A DNA stretch of 64,000 bases, taken from positions 1,472 to 65,471 of the forward strand of contig NZ_QUCM01000003.1 of NCBI RefSeq assembly GCF_003473545.1, read 5' to 3'. This stretch comes from Clostridium sp. AM22-11AC (GTDB lineage: Bacteria; Bacillota; Clostridia; Lachnospirales; Lachnospiraceae). The position numbers were made by a program, and so were the translations under genes. Numbering within the stretch: the first letter of the stretch is position 1; every line of letters starts with the position of its first letter. Shown in pieces: positions 26,466 to 34,680 of this stretch. The notes under the pieces are model-generated. The model worked only from the letters and a program-made list of their open reading frames with translations, did not search any database and was not told where the DNA came from.

Positions 26466-26520
26466 AAAAAAGACCAGACGTTTTATCCCTTTTATCAGGA
26501 TAAAACGTCTGGTCTTTTTT
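26466..26520. terminator. bidirectional terminator with perfect 23-bp stem
   Basis: Arms at 26466-26488 and 26498-26520 are perfect inverse complements with a nine-base loop; the outer ends are six A and six T, so it can end transcription on either strand. It separates pyrBI from the convergent VOC gene. Confidence 0.95.
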
Positions 26521-26547
26521 ACATATCTTCTCTCTTATTTCATTTCC

Positions 26548-26916
26548 TTATTTATGCTCTGGCACGATCTCGATCCAGTATCCGTCCGGGTCTGTGATGA
26601 AATAAATGCCCATAGCCGGATTTTCGTAGCAGATGCAGCCCATTTCTTCATGCTTTTTGTGGATGCCTTCGTAGTCATCTACATGAAAAGCCAGGTGGAA
26701 CTCGCATTCACCCAGGTTATAAGGCTCTGTACGGTCTTTTAACCAGGTCAGTTCCAGTGTAAAGTCGGAAACTCCATCTCCTAAATAAACCAGCTTAAAA
26801 GAGCCGTCAGAAGCGTCCTTTTCCCTTACCGGTTCTAACCCTAATGCTTCTTTATAAAAAGCAAGGCTCTTATTAAGATCCAATACATTAAAATTAAAGT
26901 GATTAAACTTGATCAT
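26548..26916 (-). CDS. VOC (glyoxalase I-like) family protein
   Basis: A 122-residue metal-binding fold protein of the vicinal oxygen chelate superfamily. It shows the two beta-alpha-beta-beta-beta modules: FNHFNFNVLDLNKSLAFYKEALGL at the start (His ligand in the first strand), HLAFHVDDYE in the middle and GIYFITDPDGYWIEIVPE at the end (Glu ligand). The ending resembles lactoylglutathione lyase, so detoxification of methylglyoxal-type compounds is possible, but VOC proteins of this size vary in function. It is convergent with pyrBI and shares the bidirectional terminator. Confidence 0.85.
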   Translation of the reverse strand: MIKFNHFNFNVLDLNKSLAFYKEALGLEPVREKDASDGSFKLVYLGDGVSDFTLELTWLKDRTEPYNLGECEFHLAFHVDDYEGIHKKHEEMGCICYENPAMGIYFITDPDGYWIEIVPEHK

Positions 26917-26989
26917 TGAACATACACCTTTCTGTATTTATAAGTATATCCCCTGTAAATGCAGGGGATATACTTGTAATGTCATCTTA

Positions 26990-28285
26990 TTATTTATTCT
27001 TCTTTGGAACCATAGCTTCCATACCGCCCATGTAAGGTCTTAATACCTCTGGGATACGTACAGAACCGTCAGCCTGCAGGTTGTTCTCTAAGAATGCGAT
27101 CAGCATACGTGGAGGAGCAACTACGGTGTTGTTTAAGGTGTGAGCCAAATACTTGGAACCATCTTCACCCTGAACACGGATCTTTAAGCGGCGTGCCTGA
27201 GCATCACCTAAGTTGGAGCAGCTACCTACTTCAAAGTACTTCTTCTGTCTTGGAGACCACGCTTCTACGTCGCAGGACTTAACCTTTAAGTCAGCTAAGT
27301 CACCGGAGCAGCACTCTAAGGTTCTTACCGGGATATCCATGGAACGGAACAGATCTACCGTGTTCTGCCACAGCTTGTCATACCACATTGGGCTTTCTTC
27401 CGGCTTGCAGACAACGATCATTTCCTGCTTCTCAAACTGATGGATACGGTATACACCTCTTTCCTCAATTCCGTGAGCACCTTTCTCCTTACGGAAGCAT
27501 GGAGAATAGCTGGTCAGTGTCAGAGGCAGCTGTGTTTCCGGAGTAATGGTATCGATAAACTTACCGATCATGGAGTGCTCGCTGGTACCGATCAGATACA
27601 GGTCCTCTCCTTCGATCTTGTACATCATAGCGTCCATTTCAGCAAAGCTCATAACGCCGGTTACTACGTTGCTGCGGATCATGAAAGGAGGTACGCAGTA
27701 AGTAAATCCACGGTTGATCATGAAATCTCTTGCATATGCGATCACTGCGGAGTGCAGTCTTGCGATATCGCCCATTAAGTAGTAGAAACCGTTTCCTGCT
27801 ACTCTTCTTGCTGCATCTAAGTCGATACCGTTGAAGCTTTCCATAATATCTGTATGATATGGGATCTCAAAATCAGGTACTACAGGCTCACCGAAACGCT
27901 CAATTTCTACGTTCTGGCTGTCATCTTTACCGATCGGTACGCTTGAATCGATGATGTTAGGAATGGTCATCATGATCTTTAAGATCTTCTCGGAAAGTTC
28001 TGCTTCTTTTGCTTCTAATTCAGTCAGTCTTGCAGAGTTAGCGCTAACCTGCTTCTTAACTTCTTCGGCTTCTTCCTTCTTGCCCTGTCCCATAAGAGCA
28101 CCGATCTGCTTGGACAATTTGTTTCTGCTTGCTCTTAAATCATCTGCTTCCTTCTGGGTGGTGCGGTTCTCTGCATCTAATGCAATAACCTCATCTACCA
28201 GCGGCAGCTTGCTGTCCTGGAATTTATTCTTAATGTTCTGCTTTACGATGTCTGGATTTTCTCTGACAAACTTTAAATCTAACAT
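26990..28285 (-). CDS. serS: seryl-tRNA synthetase
   Basis: SerS charges tRNA-Ser. The 431-residue class II synthetase has the N-terminal coiled-coil tRNA-binding arm (about 30-100; charged heptads around ADDLRASRNKLSKQIG), motif 2 with FRKEKGAHGIEERGVYRIHQFEK, and motif 3 near the C-terminus; CSNLGDAQARRLKIR is the usual serine/ATP site segment. Length is normal. AGGAGG precedes the ATG. The 145-base upstream gap has a weak promoter and no T-box features. Confidence 0.98.
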   Translation of the reverse strand: MLDLKFVRENPDIVKQNIKNKFQDSKLPLVDEVIALDAENRTTQKEADDLRASRNKLSKQIGALMGQGKKEEAEEVKKQVSANSARLTELEAKEAELSEKILKIMMTIPNIIDSSVPIGKDDSQNVEIERFGEPVVPDFEIPYHTDIMESFNGIDLDAARRVAGNGFYYLMGDIARLHSAVIAYARDFMINRGFTYCVPPFMIRSNVVTGVMSFAEMDAMMYKIEGEDLYLIGTSEHSMIGKFIDTITPETQLPLTLTSYSPCFRKEKGAHGIEERGVYRIHQFEKQEMIVVCKPEESPMWYDKLWQNTVDLFRSMDIPVRTLECCSGDLADLKVKSCDVEAWSPRQKKYFEVGSCSNLGDAQARRLKIRVQGEDGSKYLAHTLNNTVVAPPRMLIAFLENNLQADGSVRIPEVLRPYMGGMEAMVPKKNK

Positions 28286-28368
28286 GATGCTCCTCCTGGA
28301 TCTTCATTTCCTTATTATATAGCGATCGTTTATATGGAATATATTCCATTCTTCGCCAACTGTTATTG

Positions 28369-28397
28369 AGTATATAACATTTTGTCACGATTGAAAA
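28369..28397 (-). promoter_or_regulatory. probable promoter of serS
   Basis: Minus strand TTTTCA (28392-28397), 17-base spacer, TATACT (28369-28374). The -10 is good and the -35 weak. Confidence 0.4.
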
Positions 28398-28430
28398 GAC
28401 CTTTTTTACGTTTAAAAGCATTGAAAAGCT

Positions 28431-29276
28431 CTATTTTCCCTTATAACGCACCAGCTGCCCCATCAGTTCTTCAAAACAGACTCCATTTTCAACAGGGATC
28501 TGAAGTTCCTCGGAACGGCGGATACAATCCTTTACAAAGTCTGCTGCAAGGGCAACCCCTTCTGTCAGGCTTCCGCCCCTGACGCACACACCTGCCACAA
28601 CAGAAGAAAATACATCCCCTGTGCCAGGACGTTCTGTACCGATCTTTTTACGGCGGATGTAAGTCATTGCTTTTCCTTTTTCAGCCACTGCATTGACCAG
28701 ATACTGTCCTTCTCTCATACCGGTGATCACAACACCACAAGGTCCCATAGCAAGAAGTTCTTTCGCAAGTTCTTCTATCTCTTTCCGGGTCCAGCCTTCT
28801 TTTTTATAAGGACGGTCTGTTAAAATACAGGCTTCTGTAAGATTTGGCGTTAAAACATCTGCCATTTCTGCCAGTTCCTTCATTTTCCGGCACATGGCTT
28901 CTGTATAGGTAGCATAGGCTTCCCCGTGATCTCCCATGATCGGGTCTACGATCACCTTTGTTTCCGGTCCCTTAAATTCCGTGATCATGTTTTTGACGAT
29001 CTGGATCTGACGTTCAGAGCCTAAAAAGCCGGAGACAATGCCGTCAAAAGATAATCCCAGTTCTTTCCATTTTTCAACATAAGGTTCCATTTTATCCGTA
29101 TAATCATCAAAGAAATAAACCGGAAAACCTGTGTGATTGGACAGCACAGAGGTAGGTACCGGACAGCACTGGATCTTCAGTGCCGCTAAAACAGGCAGAG
29201 CCGCTGTAATAGAACAGCGGCCGTAACCTGAAAGATCATTGATCATTGCGATTTTTTTCTGGTGGTATTGTGTCAT
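28431..29276 (-). CDS. pyridoxamine/pyridoxal kinase
   Basis: A 281-residue PfkB/ribokinase-fold kinase that phosphorylates B6 vitamers to make pyridoxal phosphate. Family features are MINDLSGYGRCSITAALPVL at the N-terminus, DPIMGDHGE (Mg/ATP site), LTPNLTEACILT and the anion-hole GTGDVFSS near residue 228. It follows, by 45 bases, an ECF transporter S component, so uptake and phosphorylation of vitamin B6 are probably linked. Good ribosome binding site AGGAG. PdxK, PdxY and the clostridial pyridoxamine kinase are close paralogues, so I give no symbol. Confidence 0.9.
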   Translation of the reverse strand: MTQYHQKKIAMINDLSGYGRCSITAALPVLAALKIQCCPVPTSVLSNHTGFPVYFFDDYTDKMEPYVEKWKELGLSFDGIVSGFLGSERQIQIVKNMITEFKGPETKVIVDPIMGDHGEAYATYTEAMCRKMKELAEMADVLTPNLTEACILTDRPYKKEGWTRKEIEELAKELLAMGPCGVVITGMREGQYLVNAVAEKGKAMTYIRRKKIGTERPGTGDVFSSVVAGVCVRGGSLTEGVALAADFVKDCIRRSEELQIPVENGVCFEELMGQLVRYKGK

Positions 29277-29321
29277 TGTATACTCCTGGATCTTATATAT
29301 CCCAGTATCACCAGGATATAT

Positions 29322-29939
29322 TTATTTTAATTTTTCAAACAATCCGGAACGGATCAGAGCCGTTCTTACCGGCATATAGATCACAACAGATGCAATGGTA
29401 GATGTAACTGCGTTAATAGAAGTTGCTGCTACATTCCATGCAAGTGTCAACTCTGCTGCAGGTTTTCCCATGATCCATAATTTGTAGTAATAACCTACTA
29501 ACGGATCAAAGATCACATTAAATAACAGGCCGCTGACTGCTGCAGCAATCGCAAATTTTAATACTTTCCTGCTGTCTTTTGTTTCGTTGATATGTCCGAT
29601 GTGATGTGCTACCAGACCGGTGATCAGACCGATGCAAAGCTTTAAGACAAAGGTCTTTGGTGCATAAAACACATACTTAGGATCAAAAAGATCGCCGATG
29701 GTCATACCAATGGCGCCGCCTAAACCACCGTAAAAACCGCCTAAAAGCAATGCGCCTAAAACGCAGACTGCATTTCCCAGATGGATGGAAGTTGCATCTC
29801 CGCCTGGAAGATAGATCTTAAACTGTAAAAATGTAAATACGACATAAGATAATGCCGCAAAAAGTCCGGTAAGAGCGATCTTATAAACTTTATTGCTCTT
29901 TGCCTCTGGTTTTTCCTGTACTGCCTGTGCTGTATTCAT
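29322..29939 (-). CDS. ECF transporter S component, probably for vitamin B6
   Basis: A 205-residue membrane protein with about six helices, starting with a short charged cytoplasmic tail and ALTGLFAALSYVVFTFLQF, the standard first helix of energy-coupling-factor substrate-binding components; LGGFYGGLGGAIGMTIGDLFD is the conserved loop region. S components bind a vitamin and share a common ECF module (EcfA/A'/T) encoded elsewhere. Linkage to a pyridoxal kinase points to pyridoxine-type substrates (as in PdxU-like components). GAGGAGG precedes the ATG. The upstream region carries a repeated TCCAGTTT element. Confidence 0.85.
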   Translation of the reverse strand: MNTAQAVQEKPEAKSNKVYKIALTGLFAALSYVVFTFLQFKIYLPGGDATSIHLGNAVCVLGALLLGGFYGGLGGAIGMTIGDLFDPKYVFYAPKTFVLKLCIGLITGLVAHHIGHINETKDSRKVLKFAIAAAVSGLLFNVIFDPLVGYYYKLWIMGKPAAELTLAWNVAATSINAVTSTIASVVIYMPVRTALIRSGLFEKLK

Positions 29940-29999
29940 AACTTTCCTCCTCAGACCGGTTTTCTGTTAAAAATTTATCCGGTCATTTCATTAGAAGGT

Positions 30000-30028
30000 A
30001 TACTAGCACTTTGCTGGATGGGGTTAAA
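30000..30028 (-). promoter_or_regulatory. probable promoter of the B6 transporter-kinase operon
   Basis: Minus strand TTTAAC (30023-30028), 17-base spacer, TAGTAT (30000-30005). The weak boxes suggest activator dependence. Confidence 0.45.
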
Positions 30029-30062
30029 TATCCAGTTTGTATATTTTAAACCAGTCCAGTTT
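30014..30062 (-). promoter_or_regulatory. repeat cluster, possible PdxR/MocR-type operator
   Basis: On the plus strand TCCAGTTT occurs at 30031-30038 and again at 30055-30062 (24-bp spacing), and an inverted CTGGAT lies at 30014-30019 within the promoter. Direct plus inverted half-sites next to a B6 operon promoter fit a MocR-family (PdxR) activator site. No such regulator gene is in the window. Confidence 0.35.
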
Positions 30063-30073
30063 ACAACAGCTTA

Positions 30074-30724
30074 TCAGTCATGAGACTCCACGGTGATCAA
30101 TACACCATCTGAAAAAGTGATCGTCCCCTCCTCTTCCACCAGTTCATTGCTGATGCAGAGGCTGGTGCCTATGGAGATATCCCGGTCCGTTAATGGATAT
30201 TTAAAGCCTCTTAACGTGATCCCCTTTACTTCTTCTGTAAGGGGCAGGAAAGAGATATACTTTCCCCAGGTCTCTCCCTTTCGGAAGGTATGCTCCCCGT
30301 CGATCAGATACAGACGGTTCTGGGAGTCTACGATCTCTGCATAAGTACCTTTTTGCAGGCACGGAAACAGCAGATGGATATTTCCGACCATATGATCTAA
30401 CCTTCCTCCTGTAGCTCCTAATAACGTAATATGGCTGCAGTTCATGGCAAGAGCCCGCTTAATGGCAAGTTCTGTGTCTGTATCATCCTTTTCCGGCTGA
30501 TGTACTTCCCATACGATGTGTTCCATTTTCCGGTAATAGGCCAGTATCTCCGGGTGGACCGTATCAAAATCCCCTACGATCACATCCGGGATGATATCCA
30601 GCTCTTTTGCAGCCTCCAGACCACCGTCTACGGCCACTACCTTTTCAAATTTATGCTCTTTTAAAAAAGAACCGGCGAAAGCAAGGGAAAGCTTCCCGCC
30701 GGTTAAGATCAGACAACGTTTCAT
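30074..30724 (-). CDS. thiN: thiamine pyrophosphokinase
   Basis: This enzyme converts thiamine and ATP to thiamine diphosphate. The 216 residues show the family motifs VAVDGGLEAAKELDIIPDVIVGDFDT (N-terminal alpha/beta domain), KDDTDTELAIKRAL, GATGGRLDHMVGNIHLL and the C-terminal beta-sandwich thiamine-binding region (GFKYPLTDRDI, SNELVEEEGTI). It overlaps rpe by four bases (ATGA) and closes the long priA-rpe housekeeping run, the usual position in clostridia. No TPP riboswitch is visible nearby. Confidence 0.95.
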   Translation of the reverse strand: MKRCLILTGGKLSLAFAGSFLKEHKFEKVVAVDGGLEAAKELDIIPDVIVGDFDTVHPEILAYYRKMEHIVWEVHQPEKDDTDTELAIKRALAMNCSHITLLGATGGRLDHMVGNIHLLFPCLQKGTYAEIVDSQNRLYLIDGEHTFRKGETWGKYISFLPLTEEVKGITLRGFKYPLTDRDISIGTSLCISNELVEEEGTITFSDGVLITVESHD

Positions 30725-31386
30725 TTCTCGTATTCCTTAAAGATCTCATTAAATTCTTTTACTCTTGCTGCCGGTTCAGAACCAAATACAGCAGAACCTG
30801 CTACAAATACATTGGCACCTGCTTCCAGTACCTCTCTTACGTTAGCTGCGCTGACGCCGCCATCTACCTGGATATCGGTATTAAGGCCTTTTGCATCACA
30901 CATAGCACGTACCTGTTTTACTTTTTCCAATGTATATGGGATAAATTTCTGGCCGCCAAAACCTGGGTTTACAGTCATGATCAAAACCATATCCACCTGT
31001 CCTAAGATACATTCCAGAACAGATACAGGAGTTGCAGGATTTAAAGCAACGCCTGCCTTGCAGCCTGCTTCTTTGATCTGGTTTACAACGCGGTCCAAAT
31101 GGGTACATGCTTCTGCGTGTACAGTAATGATGTCTGCGCCTGCTTTTTTAATATCTTCTACATAGCGTCCCGGCTCTTCCACCATCATATGAACATCAAA
31201 AGTCATATTGGTAACTTTTCTTAAGCTTTTAAGGACAGGCATTCCAAAAGAAATACTTGGGACAAAGGCTCCATCCATTACATCCAGGTGCAGATAAGGT
31301 GCTCCTGCTTCTTCGATTTCATGGACCTGTTCTCCCAGTCTGGTAAAATCTGCCGCCAGTAATGACGGTGCTACTTTGTACTCCAT
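30721..31386 (-). CDS. rpe: ribulose-phosphate 3-epimerase
   Basis: Rpe interconverts ribulose-5-phosphate and xylulose-5-phosphate in the pentose phosphate pathway. The 221-residue TIM barrel has the family signature segments APSLLAADFTRLGEQV, LHLDVMDGAFVPSISFG (metal His/Asp), HMMVEEPGRYV, TVNPGFGGQKFI and DGGVSAANV (phosphate loop). Two bases separate it from rsgA and it overlaps thiN, so the three are one transcription unit. Confidence 0.97.
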   Translation of the reverse strand: MEYKVAPSLLAADFTRLGEQVHEIEEAGAPYLHLDVMDGAFVPSISFGMPVLKSLRKVTNMTFDVHMMVEEPGRYVEDIKKAGADIITVHAEACTHLDRVVNQIKEAGCKAGVALNPATPVSVLECILGQVDMVLIMTVNPGFGGQKFIPYTLEKVKQVRAMCDAKGLNTDIQVDGGVSAANVREVLEAGANVFVAGSAVFGSEPAARVKEFNEIFKEYEK

Positions 31387-31388
31387 TG

Positions 31389-32267
31389 TTAATATCTCCT
31401 TTTCTGTTTCAGTTCTTCATACATCAGGCGGTAATTGTCATAGCGGCTTTTGCTGATCTTTCCCTCTGCCACTGCGTCTTTTACGCCGCATACTTTTTCT
31501 CCTATGTGGACACAGCCTAAAAACTTGCAGTCATCTTCATACTGGGCAAATTCCGGAAAATAATCCTTTAACTCATTTGCCTCTATATCCGGTGTGAACA
31601 TGGAGCTGAAGCCCGGTGTGTCCATCATATAAGTATCTTTTTCCACAAAAAACAGCTGTGAATGGCGGGTGGTATGTTTTCCACGCTCGATCTTGCGGCT
31701 GATATCTCCTGTTTCCATATCCGCTTCCGGCTGGATCCGGTTGGTAAGAGAAGATTTTCCCACGCCCGAAGGACCTGCTAATACAGTGGTCTTTCCGCGA
31801 AGAAGGCTTCTCACCTGCTCAATACCGGTTTCTTCCCTGGCACTGATAAAATATACAGGATAACCTGCAGCCTCATAAATACTGCGGTACTGGTCCATCA
31901 GTGCCTCATCTCCCAGATCCTGCTTATTAAAACACAGTTTTACCGGGATATCTTCCATAGACATCATGACCAGAAACCGGTCCAGTAAATTTAAGTTCGG
32001 TGCCGGATGGGTCAGCGCAAACAGGACTAATGCCTGATCTACATTGGCTGCTGCCGGACGGATCAGCTCATTCTTTCTTGGAAGGATCTCATCAATATTT
32101 CCTTCCATTGTCTCTTCATCCAGCACGGAAAACTCCACATCATCCCCTACCAGAGGTTTGATCTTACGGTTTCTGAATACACCTTTTGCCTTGCACTGGT
32201 ATACTTTATTTTCACCGTTATTTACGTAATAAAATCCTGCAATTCCCTTGATTATCTTTCCTGTCAT
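31389..32267 (-). CDS. rsgA: ribosome biogenesis GTPase RsgA
   Basis: RsgA is a circularly permuted GTPase that checks late 30S subunit maturation. Order of motifs in the 292-residue protein: OB-fold N-terminus (about 1-65), G4 NKQD, G1 GPSGVGKSSL, G3 DTPGFS, then the C-terminal zinc domain with CKFLGCVH...C ligands. The permutation (G4 before G1) is diagnostic. GAGGAG lies before the ATG. Upstream it is separated from prkC by a 196-base gap filled by a long inverted repeat. Confidence 0.97.
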   Translation of the reverse strand: MTGKIIKGIAGFYYVNNGENKVYQCKAKGVFRNRKIKPLVGDDVEFSVLDEETMEGNIDEILPRKNELIRPAAANVDQALVLFALTHPAPNLNLLDRFLVMMSMEDIPVKLCFNKQDLGDEALMDQYRSIYEAAGYPVYFISAREETGIEQVRSLLRGKTTVLAGPSGVGKSSLTNRIQPEADMETGDISRKIERGKHTTRHSQLFFVEKDTYMMDTPGFSSMFTPDIEANELKDYFPEFAQYEDDCKFLGCVHIGEKVCGVKDAVAEGKISKSRYDNYRLMYEELKQKRRY

Positions 32268-32300
32268 TATCTTTCTCCTCGCAATTTTTACCTTAAATGT

Positions 32301-32455
32301 TCTCTCGGAGTCTTTCTGTGTCTGATTTTGTGAGAAGATTTTTTGTCAGTTGTGCCCAAATTTCTGAGGCGTACGCGGTGCGTACGTTGATGAAATTCGA
32401 GTGCGACTGGCGGAAAATCGGCCGCAAAAGCAGGTGCATGAAAAACTCTGAGAGG
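32301..32455 (+). repeat. 155-bp imperfect inverted repeat / long hairpin
   Basis: The gap between prkC and rsgA folds almost entirely on itself. The centre is CGTACGC-GGT-GCGTACG (32370-32386). Outside it the arms continue for about 65 more bases each: AATTTC with GAAATT, CAGT with ACTG, GATTTT with AAAATC, TTTTG with CAAAA, GAGT with ACTC and, at the ends, CTCTC with GAGAG. Most arm differences are T-for-C or G-for-A in the left arm, which become U-G or G-U pairs if the plus strand is RNA. It could be a structured RNA or a small miniature-transposon-like element. No coding frame is present. Confidence 0.75.
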
Positions 32456-32463
32456 ACATTACC

Positions 32464-34680
32464 CTAACCTACCGGGAAGAAAGAGACCGGATAAGAGGCG
32501 ATCACTGCATCCTTCTCTACATCTACCACTTCTACAGTACCATTTTCCACACCATATGCCCCACGGATCCTTGGGAATACAATAGGAATGTCCTGGGAAC
32601 CTACCACCAGTCTCGGACTGATCAGAGGGGTATAAACTTCTGCCCCGCTTGCGTCCTTCTGCTTTAACCGGATAGAAATTTTTACACTGCTTGTCTGGGA
32701 AGCAGGTCCGATATAATTGCTTAAAGAGCAGGTGGTATCAATGGAACCAATGTAATAATGGTTCTCTTCTGCCTGTGCCTGGGTGCTTCCCTCTTCTTCC
32801 ATTTTATTGATCACATAATCAACCGTGGAAGAAGGCTCAAGAACTGTTCCAGGAAGGGCAGACTGGGTCAGAACTGTACCTTCCGGCTTTCCTGCATCAT
32901 AATCATAGGTCACAGTACCTGTTTTTAAGCCAGCTGCCTTTAAAAGGGCATCTGCAGTTACTTCATCTTTGCCTAATAATCTTGGCACCTGGCCCTGGGC
33001 TGTTTTTGGACCTGTGCTGACTACCAGTTCTACTGTATCACCCACTTTGGCCTGTTCCGGGCTGTAGCGGATGACCTTTCCTGTATCAACGCCATCATTT
33101 GACTCTTCTTTTAAGGTTACTTTTAATTCTTTCTCTATAAGAAGCTTCTGGGCATCTTCACCGGAAAGCTGTTCCAATCCCAAAGATGTAAGATCTACCT
33201 TGTCGCTGCCCTTGCTGATGGTCACGCCTACGGTGCTCCACTTCTCAACCACTTCGCCTTCTGCAACATCCTGGCGCATTACCTGGTCCGGTTTGTAATT
33301 ATCAGAATAATCTTCTGCTTCCACACTCATCACCAGGTTGTATTCTTTTAATTTTGCTTCTGCCATATCCTTTGGAAGTCCCAGGACATTTGGCATATAA
33401 GTCTGGTCATCTGCCAGGGAAACATTGATACTTTCTGTTGGTTCTTCGCTGGTGACCACTTCTGTTTCCTTGTTCTGATCTGTCTTGGACCAGAAAAGCC
33501 CGGTCAGTCTGGAAAATACAAAAATGACCACAACTGCCACTAAAATAGCCGCCACAATTCCCATGACCATAATGATCCGTTCAAACTGGGTACTTACATC
33601 TTTTTCCTTTTTCTTTACAGTTCTCTTTTTGTGCGTAGGCTGTTCTGGCTGAGATTTTTCCTCATATTCATCTTCATCCGAAAAATCCTCAGGTTCTTCT
33701 GTTTCATCTTCTTCCGGTTCCACTTCCTGCACTGCTGCTTCTTCCACGCGGCTTCTGCGCCGTCCCTGGATCTGTGCCAGTTCTTCCCTGGAAATAGGCC
33801 GGGTTATGGACGGATCATTTTCCTCATCTGTCTCCAGTCCGGATCCATAAATATCATAATCCGGATCTACCATTACATGACGAAGATCTGTGATCACATC
33901 CCCAATAGAAGGATAACGTCTATCCGGCTTTTTCTGGGTACATTTTAAAATGATCTCCTCTAAACCGCGGCTTACCATTGGATTTAACCGGGAAGGAGGT
34001 GTAACTGCCTCCTCTAAGTGAGCAAGAGCAACAGCAACTGTATTGTCTCCTTCAAATGGTACTCTGCCGGTGACCATTTCATAAAGAGTGATGCCAAAGG
34101 AATAAATATCACTTCGCTCATCACAGTATCCGCCTCTTGCCTGCTCCGGCGAAATATAATGGACAGAACCTACCGCTGTCGCATTCATCGTCTGGCTGGA
34201 TACAGCCCTTGCAATGCCAAAGTCTGCTACCTTGACCGTTCCATCTTTTGAAATGATCATATTCTGAGGCTTGATATCACGATGGATGATATGCTGCTCA
34301 TGTGCAGCGGCAATTCCCTGTGCCACCTGGATGGCAATACCAATGGCCTCTTTATTTTCAAGAAAACCTTTCTTTTCGATATAGTTCTTTAAGGTAATAC
34401 CCTCGATCAGCTCCATGACGATATAATGAAGGTCACCTTCGTCCACTACATCATAAACATTAACAATATTGGGATGGGACAGCCTGGCTGCTGCCTGTGC
34501 TTCCATTTTAAATTTACTGACAAAATTTTCATCAGAGGCAAACTCTTCTTTTAACACTTTAATGGCCACCAGGCGGTCTAAGGTATGACATTTTGCCTTA
34601 TAAACCACAGACATACCACCGGAACCGATCCGTCCCAATATCTCATAACGGTCCTGAAGATAGGTTCCAGGATTTAACAT
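32464..34680 (-). CDS. prkC: PASTA-domain Ser/Thr protein kinase (PrkC/Stk1)
   Basis: A 738-residue membrane kinase that responds to peptidoglycan fragments or lipid II and controls cell wall growth and spore germination. The kinase domain (about 10-275) has the glycine loop GSGGMSVVYKA, VAIKVLK, HRDIKPQN, DFGIAR and SPEQARGG. An acidic, then basic juxtamembrane stretch (about 300-370) precedes one membrane helix (about 372-397). Outside are three PASTA repeats (MPNVLGLPKDMAEAKL, LTSLGLEQLSGEDAQKL, VPRLLGKDEVTADALL) and a Ser/Thr-rich C-terminal domain (about 645-738). It overlaps stp by seven bases, giving a kinase-phosphatase pair. Confidence 0.96.
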   Translation of the reverse strand: MLNPGTYLQDRYEILGRIGSGGMSVVYKAKCHTLDRLVAIKVLKEEFASDENFVSKFKMEAQAAARLSHPNIVNVYDVVDEGDLHYIVMELIEGITLKNYIEKKGFLENKEAIGIAIQVAQGIAAAHEQHIIHRDIKPQNMIISKDGTVKVADFGIARAVSSQTMNATAVGSVHYISPEQARGGYCDERSDIYSFGITLYEMVTGRVPFEGDNTVAVALAHLEEAVTPPSRLNPMVSRGLEEIILKCTQKKPDRRYPSIGDVITDLRHVMVDPDYDIYGSGLETDEENDPSITRPISREELAQIQGRRRSRVEEAAVQEVEPEEDETEEPEDFSDEDEYEEKSQPEQPTHKKRTVKKKEKDVSTQFERIIMVMGIVAAILVAVVVIFVFSRLTGLFWSKTDQNKETEVVTSEEPTESINVSLADDQTYMPNVLGLPKDMAEAKLKEYNLVMSVEAEDYSDNYKPDQVMRQDVAEGEVVEKWSTVGVTISKGSDKVDLTSLGLEQLSGEDAQKLLIEKELKVTLKEESNDGVDTGKVIRYSPEQAKVGDTVELVVSTGPKTAQGQVPRLLGKDEVTADALLKAAGLKTGTVTYDYDAGKPEGTVLTQSALPGTVLEPSSTVDYVINKMEEEGSTQAQAEENHYYIGSIDTTCSLSNYIGPASQTSSVKISIRLKQKDASGAEVYTPLISPRLVVGSQDIPIVFPRIRGAYGVENGTVEVVDVEKDAVIASYPVSFFPVG

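Noticed and set aside
28286..28430. T-box riboswitch upstream of serS
   Set aside because: The 145-base gap is too short and shows neither the conserved T-box sequence nor a terminator/antiterminator pair.
30725..31000. TPP riboswitch for thiN
   Set aside because: thiN overlaps rpe and has no separate leader; no TPP core motif is present.
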